A stretch of 64,000 nt of DNA from BOG-908 sp964242595. GTDB taxonomy: Bacteria > Pseudomonadota > Alphaproteobacteria > Acetobacterales > Acetobacteraceae. Below are positions 17,396 to 26,004 of this stretch, one piece after another. Both the position numbers and the translations under genes were made by a program. The stretch covers positions 54,711-118,710 of the forward strand of contig CAXTBC010000001.1 of assembly GCA_964242595.1 (NCBI GenBank), in the 5' to 3' direction. The stretch's first letter is position 1. Every line of letters begins with the position of its first letter. The notes beneath the pieces were generated by a model. The model did not search any database. It worked only from the letters and a program-made list of their open reading frames with translations, and was not told the origin of the DNA.

Positions 17396-18408
17396 CGGTC
17401 GATCAACACGACGACCGTCGCGCCGATACGCATCAGGGGTGCAGGCGGCCTGCCCAGCAGCACGCGCACCGGGAAGCGCTGCGCGATCAGCACCCAGTCG
17501 AGGCTGCGCGGGACGGCCGGCAGGCCGCCGCTTGTGCCGCCTTCGTCCGGCGAGACGCCGCCGCCGATGCTGTCGACGACGCCCCGCACCGCGGTCCCGC
17601 CGAAACCGAGCACGAAAACGGTCGCGCCGAGGCCGGGACGCAGGCCGGACAGGTCCGTTTCGCGGAAATTGCCCACCGCCCACCAGCGTTCGGTGTCGAT
17701 GATGGTAAAGACAGCCGTGCCGGTCGTGGCGTACTCTCCCGCCGCGACACTCAGCGAGGTGACTTGGCCGTCGCAGGGCGAACGCACCACCGTCAGCCTC
17801 AGGTTCCTCTCAGCTAAGGCAAGCTCCGCCTGCGCCGCGGCCACCTGCGCCTCCAGCGAGTTGATGCTCGTCACGGCCTCGGCCGCCGCTCGCGCCTCGT
17901 CCCTGGCGGTTTGCAGGGAGACCTGCGCTGTACGCGCCGTGGTCCGGGCCTCGTCGACCTTCTCGGTGGTGACGTAGCCGCGCGCGCCGAGCGGCGACAG
18001 CCGCGTCACGGTCGTGTTCGCCAGAGCCAGTTGCGCCGACGCGCTCTTGATCGTGGTTGCCGCAGCCTTGGCCTTGGAGACCTGGGAGGCGACCTGCCCG
18101 ATATCGACCGAGAGCTGGGCCTGGACGGACTGCAACTCCGCTTTCGCCTGGGCGACGTGGTCGCGGAAAGGTTCCTGGTCGATCACGAACAACTCGTCGC
18201 CGCGACGCACATACTGGTTGTCTTGCACGTCGAGGCGGGTGATGCGGCCGCTGACGTCGGGTGCCATGTGCACGATGTCGGCCTCGAGATAGGCGTCGTT
18301 CGTGCGAGGCCTGGTGTCGAGGCGTGTGGCGGCGAGCACGATGAGTATCGTGACCGCGATCAGGATTGCGACACTGATCATCACGCCGATAGGCTTGCGC
18401 ACCGTCAT
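17392..18408 (-). CDS. HlyD/EmrA-family periplasmic adaptor (AaeA-like)
   Basis: 338 residues. An N-terminal membrane anchor (MISVAILIAVTILIVLAA) precedes a biotinyl-lipoyl-like half (APDVSGRITRLDVQDNQYVRRGDELFVID). A long alpha-helical hairpin spans about 90-210, followed by the second lipoyl half (LTVVRSPCDGQVTSLSVAAGEY) and FRETDLSGLRPGLGATVFV. It bridges the FUSC pump and the outer membrane factor. It starts six bases after the YtcA-like gene and overlaps the FUSC start, so the operon is tightly coupled. Confidence 0.93.
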   Translation of the reverse strand: MTVRKPIGVMISVAILIAVTILIVLAATRLDTRPRTNDAYLEADIVHMAPDVSGRITRLDVQDNQYVRRGDELFVIDQEPFRDHVAQAKAELQSVQAQLSVDIGQVASQVSKAKAAATTIKSASAQLALANTTVTRLSPLGARGYVTTEKVDEARTTARTAQVSLQTARDEARAAAEAVTSINSLEAQVAAAQAELALAERNLRLTVVRSPCDGQVTSLSVAAGEYATTGTAVFTIIDTERWWAVGNFRETDLSGLRPGLGATVFVLGFGGTAVRGVVDSIGGGVSPDEGGTSGGLPAVPRSLDWVLIAQRFPVRVLLGRPPAPLMRIGATVVVLIDR

Positions 18409-18414
18409 CCTGGG

Positions 18415-18675
18415 TCAATGCCCGAACCAGATGAGCCACACCGCCAGGGTCACTGCGACGCCGATCCCGAGATATGTCAACGGCGGCGAAAGGAGCTGGT
18501 CGCTAAGTCCGACAAACCCGAAGAAAAGCCTGCACAAAGCTACCACGAACGCGCCGGCGACGGCGCATAGCAACCATGCTGGGACGAACGATCCGAGGAT
18601 GTTCTGTGCTGGCGCGGTGCTGCAGCTCGAACACACCAGTGCCACACCGCATAGCGAGACGTGTGACGGCTTCAT
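18415..18675 (-). CDS. YtcA-like small membrane lipoprotein, first gene of efflux operon
   Basis: 86 residues from the ATG at 18675 (MKPSHVSL). A short signal sequence ends in SSCS, consistent with a lipobox. The mature part has two hydrophobic segments (FVPAWLLCAVAGAFVVALCRLFF and YLGIGVAVTLAVWLIWFG). Small proteins of this kind (YtcA/AaeX types) precede AaeA-like adaptors in other bacteria; their role is unproven. It is called mainly from this position plus length and membrane pattern. A longer in-frame version from 18843 lacks support. Confidence 0.7.
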   Translation of the reverse strand: MKPSHVSLCGVALVCSSCSTAPAQNILGSFVPAWLLCAVAGAFVVALCRLFFGFVGLSDQLLSPPLTYLGIGVAVTLAVWLIWFGH

Positions 18676-19470
18676 TTCAGTAGGAATAAAACATCTGGGA
18701 GCGCATCGCTCATGGGGGCCGTGCTTACTTTGGAAACGTGCTGGTGTTGCAACTGGCAGCTGTCGCCATGTGACCTTCCTTCTCCGTCGATCGCATGGCC
18801 AGCCGCCCCCCGTTATGTCGGAGCGTTGCGTAATGGCAAACACAATATAACGAGGCTGACATGTGCAGCATTTCCAAGCAAGCCGCTGGTCATTGTGAAG
18901 GCTGCCTTCATCTCGGTCGACAATTATGGATCAGTCCACAACTCCTGCGCACTGAGAATTGTCTCGTGACAACCCAGAGTTGAATCAACGTAGCTTTGAA
19001 GCCGTTGTTCTGGTGTTAGCTACAAACTCAAGCTCGTTCGCTCAACAATATTGTTAGATCATCATATTAGCGTCAACTGGAGAAGCGTAATCCTAATGTT
19101 AAGTTGACATTTGGAAGAAGTTACAGCTAAGTCGCAGACAAAAAAGTTAGCAAATCTGATTGCCGAATAAGATGTGGCGACAAGGGTTCGGCGTGTAGCT
19201 GGCCGGAACCGCGTTGTGCGCCGGATATCTACTTCAGTCTTGTCCACACAGCAGATATGGTTTGGAAACTGGACCGGATCACGCGGCACGCCCATAAGCT
19301 AGGCAACGAAGGCTGTAGTCTTCGTACAGCGCTCTTTGCGCGAAGTTGATTTGACGACGGCCTGCCGTCGCGAACGGTATAACAGGCGTGAACTAGATTG
19401 ATCATCACCTGTGGAACGACGAGGCTTCTCGACCGGGGTGCCCGATGCGAGCGGAAAGTGAACTTCAGCA
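18676..19470. other. About 800-base intergenic region, AT-rich, no gene recognised
   Basis: It separates the efflux operon (minus) from the PhlG-like gene (plus) and must carry divergent promoters. It is much more AT-rich than flanking genes around 18880-19160. A 12-base perfect palindrome, AACAATATTGTT, lies at 19044-19055 and could be an operator. Short open frames on both strands show no family signature. Confidence 0.5.
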
Positions 19471-20403
19471 ATGTCCTCAACGAGCAACAACCACGTTGAT
19501 CCCTCAACTGACGAGCTGGTGCCCGTCACCTATTGTCCGGTGACGATGCAACAGCAGTTCAGGCGAAACCAGGATGACATCCGTGGCAAGCCTTACGCCG
19601 GGTTTTTCATGCCTGACCTCCGCGTGCCTTTGGAGAACGCCAAGACGCTTCAGCGTGGTCCCATGCCGCAAGACCAAACGCTGTCGCCGAGCATCGGCGA
19701 CTTCAACAAGCTCGTCGAGGCGGCAGAGCGCTACCCCGACGCGGGTTACGCCGTGCTGGAAGGCCCGTCCGCCTACGTGCAGAGCCGGATCAAGATGCCG
19801 GGCGTCACCACCGAGATGTTCAAGTGGTGGTTCACCTGGCATCCGTTGGAGAAGCAGCGTTACATGCTGTGGTTTCCGCAGGCTCATGTCGAGAACTTCG
19901 TGGAGGACCCGGATCGTCTCGCTGACACGTCCCTGACCTACGCACAACGCCTTTACGGCAACCCTAACCACATAGAAGAGTTCATCGGGCCGTCGTCGCT
20001 CAAGATCAACATCCACTTCACCGATCCGGTGATCTTGGGGTTCGACGATGCCGCGCTGAAGCGGAGCGGCTTCACGACCAGCGCCAGCGGTACGCTGAGG
20101 GTCTCGGATGCGCCCGACACGACGTTCATGGTGATGCTGCACCTGGCGCGGGACACGGATCGGGGGCTCGAACTCCTGAGCCGGTATTGGATCGGCGCCC
20201 ACCCAGACTTCGTCCGTTTCCCGGGCGGGGCGGACGCGCCGGCCCTGATGCACAGGATGGGCATGGACCGCAAAGCCATCGAGGCGTTGAGCTACGAGAT
20301 GGCGGTGCACGACATGACTGAGTTCAACCAGCTCGCACGGATCCTGCCAGGCGTCCACGCCGCTTACGGCATCTCGTCCCCGTCGGTTGCAGGAAGGAGC
20401 TGA
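19471..20403 (+). CDS. PhlG-like C-C hydrolase (2,4-diacetylphloroglucinol hydrolase family)
   Basis: 310 residues. The protein matches the DAPG hydrolase pattern: YAVLEGPSAYVQSRIKMPGVT, FKWWFTWHPLEKQRYMLW with His124, PQAHVE with His139, NHIEEFIG with Glu169/170, and a C-terminal HDMTEF with His280 and Glu284. PhlG is a zinc enzyme that removes an acetyl group from an acylphloroglucinol by hydrolytic (retro-Claisen) C-C cleavage, using a His/Glu/His/Glu zinc site; candidates for all four ligands are present. No signal peptide is seen. It precedes the decarboxylase-like gene by three bases, so they form an operon. The substrate is not established; an acylated phenol or 1,3-diketone is likely. 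Confidence 0.8.
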   Translation: MSSTSNNHVDPSTDELVPVTYCPVTMQQQFRRNQDDIRGKPYAGFFMPDLRVPLENAKTLQRGPMPQDQTLSPSIGDFNKLVEAAERYPDAGYAVLEGPSAYVQSRIKMPGVTTEMFKWWFTWHPLEKQRYMLWFPQAHVENFVEDPDRLADTSLTYAQRLYGNPNHIEEFIGPSSLKINIHFTDPVILGFDDAALKRSGFTTSASGTLRVSDAPDTTFMVMLHLARDTDRGLELLSRYWIGAHPDFVRFPGGADAPALMHRMGMDRKAIEALSYEMAVHDMTEFNQLARILPGVHAAYGISSPSVAGRS

Positions 20404-20406
20404 CTG

Positions 20407-21357
20407 ATGCGCCGCATCGCTTTGGAAGAACACGTCGTCCTCGACAACCCGGCGCATATCGAACGCTGGTTGACCCTGATCCCGGCGGTTCCGAAGAACA
20501 TTACCGACAAGCTCCGGGCAGCGTTGACCGATGTCGGCGACCAGCGGCTCGAGGCGATGTCGTCGGCAGGCATCGATTTCGCCGTCCTGTCGAACGTCGG
20601 AACCGTGCAGGGCGTGCTCGATCCCACCGCAGCGTTGCGCCTCGCTCGCGAGGCGAACGACCATCTCGCAGGTGTCGTGCAGCGGTATCCCACCCGTTAC
20701 GCCGGGTTCGCCACTGTTCCGCTCCAGGATCCGGAGGCCGGCGCCGTCGAGCTGGAGCGGGCTGTCCGCCAGCTCGGCCTGAAGGGCGTCATGGTGTTCG
20801 GACAGACGGACGGCGCCTATCTCGATCACGACAGGTTCCGCCCGTTCTGGGAGCGGGCGGAAGAGATCGGAGCGCCTGTCTACCTCCATGCCGCGGATTC
20901 GATGGTGTCGCCGCCGACCTATGCCGGGCGGCCGGAGCTGATCGGCGCCACCTGGAGCTGGACGGCGGAGACCGCGGCGCACACCCTCCGTATCATCTTC
21001 GGTGGCGTGTTCCAGCGCCACCCGAAACTGCAGCTACTGCTCGGCCACCTCGGCGAAACCCTTCCTTACCTGCTCTGGCGCCTAGACGAGCGTGCGAAGG
21101 CGTTCAGCGCAGGCGACGCCGTCAAGCCGAGCGAGATCATGCGGCGTAACGTGGCGATCACCACTGCGGGCATGTTCTCGGACGAGCCGTTCGCGTGCGC
21201 GCTCCAGGCCATGGGTGAAGACGCTGTGATGTTCTCCGTGGACCACCCGTTCGAGAGCATGTCGGCGGCAAGTACCTGGTTCGACAAGGCGCCCATGACC
21301 GAGGCGGTGCGTGAAAAGGTGGCCTCGGGCAACGCCGCTCGCCTGCTGCGATTGTAG
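20407..21357 (+). CDS. Amidohydrolase-family decarboxylase (gamma-resorcylate/dihydroxybenzoate decarboxylase-like)
   Basis: 316 residues, the normal length for the ACMSD/resorcylate decarboxylase branch of PF04909. Metal-site features are the N-terminal ALEEH (Glu7 and His9), the middle YLHAAD, the conserved LGHLGETLPYLLWRLDER and the C-terminal FSVDHPFESM with the metal-binding Asp. Enzymes of this branch decarboxylate hydroxybenzoates non-oxidatively, and some relatives hydrolyse. It follows the PhlG-like gene by three bases. Together they suggest stepwise trimming of an acylated or carboxylated phenolic ring. The exact substrate is inference. Confidence 0.85.
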   Translation: MRRIALEEHVVLDNPAHIERWLTLIPAVPKNITDKLRAALTDVGDQRLEAMSSAGIDFAVLSNVGTVQGVLDPTAALRLAREANDHLAGVVQRYPTRYAGFATVPLQDPEAGAVELERAVRQLGLKGVMVFGQTDGAYLDHDRFRPFWERAEEIGAPVYLHAADSMVSPPTYAGRPELIGATWSWTAETAAHTLRIIFGGVFQRHPKLQLLLGHLGETLPYLLWRLDERAKAFSAGDAVKPSEIMRRNVAITTAGMFSDEPFACALQAMGEDAVMFSVDHPFESMSAASTWFDKAPMTEAVREKVASGNAARLLRL

Positions 21358-21371
21358 GTCGCCGCGGCGCG

Positions 21372-21773
21372 TCACGGATCTTCGACCGGCACCGGGCCAC
21401 GTAAGGCGGCGACCTTGGCCGGCGTCACCGCGTCGGTGTAAGCGTTGCCGAAATGGGTCCGCACGTAGTTGACCACGTCCGCGACCTGGGTGTCGTTCAG
21501 CTGGCCGTTGAACCACGGCATCCCGCCATTGCCGTTCAGCACCATGATGACGGGGTAGCCGGCCGCCGCCAGTCTGTGATTCCCCGCCAAGGCCGGGAAC
21601 GCGCCAGCCCCGGTTGCTCCGCGGCCGCCCGGCTGGTGGCAGCCCTGGCATACGTATTGGTAGAGCGCCACGCCGCTCTGGTCGGGAAGTGCCATCTTGC
21701 TCAGCCACGTCGCCGAATCCGCCAAAGCGGGCAACGGCGCTCCTAGAAGACAGATGATAGCCAGAGCGCGCAT
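21372..21773 (-). CDS. Periplasmic class I cytochrome c
   Basis: 133 residues with a signal peptide (MRALAIICLLGAPLPALA). The heme-binding CQGCH is at 42-46, and a likely distal Met85 lies in GNGGMPWF; a C-terminal helix (QVADVVNYVRTHFG) is typical of small c-type cytochromes. Its gene starts at the base where the amine oxidase gene ends (shared position 21773), so the two are co-translated. It probably takes electrons from that flavoenzyme in the periplasm. It converges with the decarboxylase gene. Confidence 0.92.
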   Translation of the reverse strand: MRALAIICLLGAPLPALADSATWLSKMALPDQSGVALYQYVCQGCHQPGGRGATGAGAFPALAGNHRLAAAGYPVIMVLNGNGGMPWFNGQLNDTQVADVVNYVRTHFGNAYTDAVTPAKVAALRGPVPVEDP

Positions 21774-23344
21774 CAGCCTACTGCCCGTTGGTGCAATTGC
21801 GTGATGGCGCTGACCGAAGACAGGAGCGCGCCTTCTTGCCAGCAGCCGACGTGAGAGGCGTGTTCACCGGCCAGCACGATCCTGCCGTCCATGGTGGTCA
21901 AGGTCTTGTAATGCGTCCGCCGCGCTTCCTCGCTCCACATGCTGCAACACCCCAGGACCCAGGGCATACGGCTCCACGAAACCCCTACTCCGGAGATGAA
22001 TTCGCTGTTGTACTGCTTGTGGATTCTCGAACCCTGCTCCAGCGCCGCCTGCACGCGCGCCGCGGGGGTCATGCCTGAGAAGTTGAAGGCTGCGCCATCC
22101 CAGATGTACCCGCCCAGCACCACTGCCGGGCCTTTGGAGAGGTAGCCGTTGCTGGGATAGCCTATGACGCTGATCGGCTGGTCGGTGAACGTCATGCCGC
22201 CGTAGATCTGCTCGTCCTGTTCCCAGAACCGCCGCTTGAACTCCAGCCCGATCTTCACTGAAGAGTGGTACGGCACGGCCGAGATGGCGGCGCGCATCGG
22301 CCCGCTCACCTGGATGTCGATCTGGCTCAATATCGACAGCGGTATGGTGCAAACGCAGTAATCAGCATGGACCTGGCTGACCGCACCGCCGGAGTTATGG
22401 TCGGCGTACGTCACCGTGACGCCGTTCTCGTCCTGGTGGATGGAAGAGACGCGAACGTTGTGCGTGACCAGGTCGTCCACCTGCCGGGCGAAGGCGCGGC
22501 CGATCATGTCCATGCCGCCGACCGGCTGGAACATGGTCGTCTGCACGTCCCCCGCCATGTTGAAAGCGAGGTATTGCCACAGGCCGGAGCGCATGATCGC
22601 GGCCCTTTGCAACGGCTCCGAAGTGATCGGCGCACCGTCCGGTCCGGCGCCGGGTGGCTTGCTCCATCCACGGCGGGACGATGCCGTCTTGGCAGTGTAG
22701 GCGTAACTCGCGTCAAGCAGTCCCCAACCTTTCATGGCTTCGAGAACATCCCGCCGCTCCTCGGCGCTGATCGGCAGGTCGAGCGATTTCTGGTTGACGG
22801 CCTTGGCGAGAAGCTCGGCCGTGAAGCCGTTGAAGTCCGACATGACCTCGCGGTAGCGCTGAGGCTGACCGCCGAAACTTGCGCTGTCGTGCAGGTAGGC
22901 GTTGTGGTTGACCTCGATGAAGGGCTCGAGCTCCACGCCGAACGCCTGGCAATAATGCAGGATGGCGTTGTGGTGATAAGGAATGCGCCACGGACCTGGA
23001 TTGAGGTAGTTGCCGGGTGCGAAATCCACCCTCTGGGTGGCACCGCCGAGCTCCGTCAGCGTGTCGCCACCGCGCAGCGTGAAGTTACGCCCGCCGGAGC
23101 GGTTCTGGTACTCCAGCACACGAACGGCATAGCCGGCCCGGCGTAGTTCGTAGGCGGCCAGCATGCCCGACAGCCCGGCACCCAGGACCAGCACGCTGGT
23201 CCCGGCCTTGCCGCCGCTCAGCGATGGCGGGCCGGAGAAGTCGGTGCCGCTCGCGTGCCCCAGCTGAGTCATCGCCTGATACATGGCCACGCTGCCGGCC
23301 GCAGCACCGATTCGTGTCAGCAACTGCCTGCGGGTTTGAACCAT
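21773..23344 (-). CDS. Tat-exported flavin amine oxidase/dehydrogenase
   Basis: 523 residues. The N-terminus has a twin-arginine signal (TRRQLLTRIGAAAG). FAD binding is shown by VLVLGAGLSGMLAAYELRRAG and the following Glu, plus GGRNFTLRGG. The C-terminal AGEHASHVGCWQEGALLS is the standard flavin amine oxidase end. The partner gene is a cytochrome c rather than a catalase. This recalls NicA2 of Pseudomonas putida S16, a nicotine-degrading flavoenzyme that passes electrons to a cytochrome c instead of oxygen. A periplasmic amine dehydrogenase is therefore inferred. The amine substrate is unknown. Confidence 0.88.
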   Translation of the reverse strand: MVQTRRQLLTRIGAAAGSVAMYQAMTQLGHASGTDFSGPPSLSGGKAGTSVLVLGAGLSGMLAAYELRRAGYAVRVLEYQNRSGGRNFTLRGGDTLTELGGATQRVDFAPGNYLNPGPWRIPYHHNAILHYCQAFGVELEPFIEVNHNAYLHDSASFGGQPQRYREVMSDFNGFTAELLAKAVNQKSLDLPISAEERRDVLEAMKGWGLLDASYAYTAKTASSRRGWSKPPGAGPDGAPITSEPLQRAAIMRSGLWQYLAFNMAGDVQTTMFQPVGGMDMIGRAFARQVDDLVTHNVRVSSIHQDENGVTVTYADHNSGGAVSQVHADYCVCTIPLSILSQIDIQVSGPMRAAISAVPYHSSVKIGLEFKRRFWEQDEQIYGGMTFTDQPISVIGYPSNGYLSKGPAVVLGGYIWDGAAFNFSGMTPAARVQAALEQGSRIHKQYNSEFISGVGVSWSRMPWVLGCCSMWSEEARRTHYKTLTTMDGRIVLAGEHASHVGCWQEGALLSSVSAITQLHQRAVG

Positions 23345-23756
23345 GAATCGTCACTCCGACCTCAAGCTGACCTTAGTGCCTGATCATCTAGCAAAGTTCA
23401 TGCCTTTGTGCGAAATGTGTCGCAAGGCCTGTTCGGTCTTAACCAAATTGCCGGGCCGACGGTGACGTGGACACCGGTTTGGAACCAGCACCCTTGGAGC
23501 CGGCAAGCCAGACACGCTCGCTACCAGCTTCAGCAGACCGCCATGAGCAGTCGAAACCAGGACGAGGTCCGCGGCCGCGAACACGACGGAATCGGCGATT
23601 ATGGCCACGGCCTGCATCATCCTGCTCAAGCTGCCCGGGCATGCTCAAGCCGGAGGACCGCCCTGTGCCAATCATCCCTCGTCGACCAGGCAGGGTACAC
23701 CCAGACCCGCTTGGGCCTCCCACGCCATACAACGTGACAGGTGGCAGTCACGCCCG
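23345..23756. other. Intergenic region, no gene recognised
   Basis: About 410 bases between the DUF1302 gene and the amine oxidase gene, which point the same way. GC stays high and several frames are open, including one on the minus strand with a hydrophobic N-terminus (IIADSVVFAAADLVLV). None shows a family signature or a ribosome binding site, so I leave it uncalled. It may hold debris of an older gene. Confidence 0.4.
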
Positions 23757-25679
23757 TCAGAACTCGTAGCTGACCGTAGCAGAGACGAAATCCCTGTCGA
23801 TCAAGCCGTAGAACTTGCCTCCGTCAAATACCGGGAAGTGGTTTGTGTACTGGATTCCAGCGCTCCAGGCCTGCAGGTAGTTGAAAGAGAGGCCTACGCT
23901 TGCCGCTGCACTGTTCTCGACGAACGTGTTTACGCCGAGAGGGCTGGTGCCGATGAAGTCATGTCGCAGGGAGACCACGGGCTTCATGCCTATGCCGTAG
24001 GGTAGCACGTTCGGCATGTCCACGATCACGGCAGCCGTGTACGACCCCGAAAACTGCGTCGCCAGTCCCTTGGTCGCAAGCGGCATGCCCTTCGTGACAG
24101 CCGCCGTGGTGAAAGAGGAGTTCACGCCGTTGCTGTAGATCTCGTCGAGGATTCCGCGGTCGCGCGGGAAGTCGGCTACGTAGTCGAAACCCATCTCGCC
24201 GACCAAGGCTATGCTGTTGATGCTCAGGCCTGGTACGGAAGGGAACAGCTTGGTTGCTGTCTGCTGGATCTGGACGACAGGATAGCGCTTCCAGCCGTCT
24301 ATGATCGTATCCGACGTGAGCCCGTTGTTCAGCGATTGGATCGTCGGGTCGTTCAGCGCCTCGCCAAGGGTCGTCTTGAAAGCGGCAGGGGCTGCTGCGC
24401 CGAATGCCTTGATGAGGTCTCGGAGCGCGGGGACGCTCACCGCAAGCGCCAGGTCGGTAGAGGCAAGGTCGATCGGCTGGTTCAGGCGGCTGGAGACCTC
24501 TCCCTGCAAGGCCACCCCGGCCGGTCCGCTGAAGTTCCAGCTAAATCCGATCAGGTGTATGTCCTTGGGGTAGTCGGCAAAAAACGACGCAGTCGACGTG
24601 TAGTCCCTGGCCGCGTAACCTGGGCTGAACAACAAGCTGGTCGGCGACGGCAAGGCTGCAGCGGCGTTTCCGGTCCGCAGCGATCCGAACGGTATGCGGC
24701 TATGGTAATTCTCGAAGTATAACCCGAACTCGGCGCCATCCAGGCTCGAAAAGCTCTTGCGGAACGCGAAGCCGAACTCGTCAAGTGTCGTGGGCTGTCG
24801 GTCCGTGCTGCGCGGCAGTGAAGCCCCGAAGATGTCGCCCTGGCTCGTGTTTATGCCGTACACGCTCCGCGCGTTGTCGGGAAAGGCGTTGCTTTGCAGC
24901 CCGTAAGTGCCCCCGTCCAGGATCGTGTCGGTGGTGCCGAAGAAGGAGCCGTCCGGCTCGAGCCTGGACCGCGTCCAGGCAAATTGCCAGAAACCCTCCA
25001 GTGATAATCCACCGCCAAGCTCGGTCCGCACGTCCACGACCGGTATCGGCAGGAAGGCCTGCCGCAGCTCAGAGCCTGGACTGCGGAGCGCCGTTGCGTC
25101 CAGCGGGTCGATCGAGTTGATACCAAACGGGATGAACGTGCTTTCACCCCAGTTCAAAGCCTGGGCGCCAACACGCACGTCCAGTCGGTGGCCGAAAAGA
25201 TCGGGGCTTGCAAACGCGTAGGCGTCGAGAAGCCGGAGGTCGGCTCCGATATCGCGCTCCGCTGCGCGGCTGAGCTTCTGGAAGCCGACGTCCTCGCCGT
25301 CGAGAACAGGGTCCACGAACCCCGTCGCCCTGACGAAAAATCCGTAGTCGTCTCTCTTGACCTGCAACTCGGTCGTTACGCGCTGCACCGCAGCGACGAC
25401 CGAGCCGGACTTGAAGTTCAGGTCGCCGTTATCGACGTTGGCGCGGCCGAGTTGGCCGCCGTTGATCAACCCGATAAACCGCGGATCCTGGTCTGACGTG
25501 CGGAGATCGACGCTGGAGGACAGGGTGGTGTCGAGGTTGACCTGCCAATTACCCAGCATCGTATCGAGCGCTTGTGCACGGCCAGCAAGGCTCAGGGTCG
25601 CCAGGAGGGTACCTCCGCCGATCATCGCTGCTTGGCGAGACCTGCGTGTAAAGACTACGGTCCGTGACAAAATGGCCAT
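23757..25679 (-). CDS. DUF1302 family outer membrane protein
   Basis: 640 residues. A signal peptide (after TRRSRQAAMIGGGTLLATLSLAGRAQA) leads into a long beta-rich sequence ending in Phe (VSATVSYEF), a C-terminal outer membrane signal. Family features are the YAFASPDLFGHRLDVRVGAQALNWGESTFIPFGIN stretch around 155-190 and repeated aromatic strand ends. DUF1302 proteins usually occur beside genes for hydrophobic or aromatic compound breakdown and are thought to be porin-like. It is likely the uptake channel for this catabolic region. It lies upstream of the amine oxidase on the same strand. Confidence 0.88.
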   Translation of the reverse strand: MAILSRTVVFTRRSRQAAMIGGGTLLATLSLAGRAQALDTMLGNWQVNLDTTLSSSVDLRTSDQDPRFIGLINGGQLGRANVDNGDLNFKSGSVVAAVQRVTTELQVKRDDYGFFVRATGFVDPVLDGEDVGFQKLSRAAERDIGADLRLLDAYAFASPDLFGHRLDVRVGAQALNWGESTFIPFGINSIDPLDATALRSPGSELRQAFLPIPVVDVRTELGGGLSLEGFWQFAWTRSRLEPDGSFFGTTDTILDGGTYGLQSNAFPDNARSVYGINTSQGDIFGASLPRSTDRQPTTLDEFGFAFRKSFSSLDGAEFGLYFENYHSRIPFGSLRTGNAAAALPSPTSLLFSPGYAARDYTSTASFFADYPKDIHLIGFSWNFSGPAGVALQGEVSSRLNQPIDLASTDLALAVSVPALRDLIKAFGAAAPAAFKTTLGEALNDPTIQSLNNGLTSDTIIDGWKRYPVVQIQQTATKLFPSVPGLSINSIALVGEMGFDYVADFPRDRGILDEIYSNGVNSSFTTAAVTKGMPLATKGLATQFSGSYTAAVIVDMPNVLPYGIGMKPVVSLRHDFIGTSPLGVNTFVENSAAASVGLSFNYLQAWSAGIQYTNHFPVFDGGKFYGLIDRDFVSATVSYEF

Positions 25680-26004
25680 TGCTTGTTCCCTAAACTGCCG
25701 AATCTTCGTTCGGTCTTTGTCGTGTGTTGAGCTACACCTCTTTGCACACGCGTCGTTGAGCGTGATCGTATCGATGGGCGAGGAGGAGTGGTAGGGGTTG
25801 GGTCACCAGAGCTGCTCGCGTTTCAACCCTGACGTACAGAATCGTCCGGCACGTTAGAGAACTGTAACTTCTGCTGATTTCCTTGTTTTGATACCTGTTG
25901 ACCAGCATGACTTTCAAAGAAGGGTCGCCTGCTCATGTTCGAGAACGACACCTGAAACTACACCGATCAAATCCGAATCGAACACGCTTGAAATTCAAAC
26001 GGAC
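25680..26004. other. Intergenic region upstream of DUF1302 gene
   Basis: About 325 bases, more AT-rich than the genes on either side. It probably carries the DUF1302 promoter and the end of the GntR transcript. No palindromic FCD-type operator was convincing. Confidence 0.4.

Noticed and set aside
14984..17977. Plus-strand open frame of 997 codons opposite the FUSC and efflux genes
   Set aside because: Composition is His/Arg/Gln-rich and low in hydrophobics, with no family motif. The opposite strand carries a clear FUSC protein, so this is a GC-bias shadow.
19044..19055. Palindrome AACAATATTGTT as a defined operator
   Set aside because: Perfect, but a single 12-base site with no matching copy near other genes and no known consensus. 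Mentioned only within the intergenic entry.
23384..23732. Possible small membrane gene on the minus strand upstream of the amine oxidase
   Set aside because: Only one hydrophobic stretch, no ribosome binding site and no family signature.
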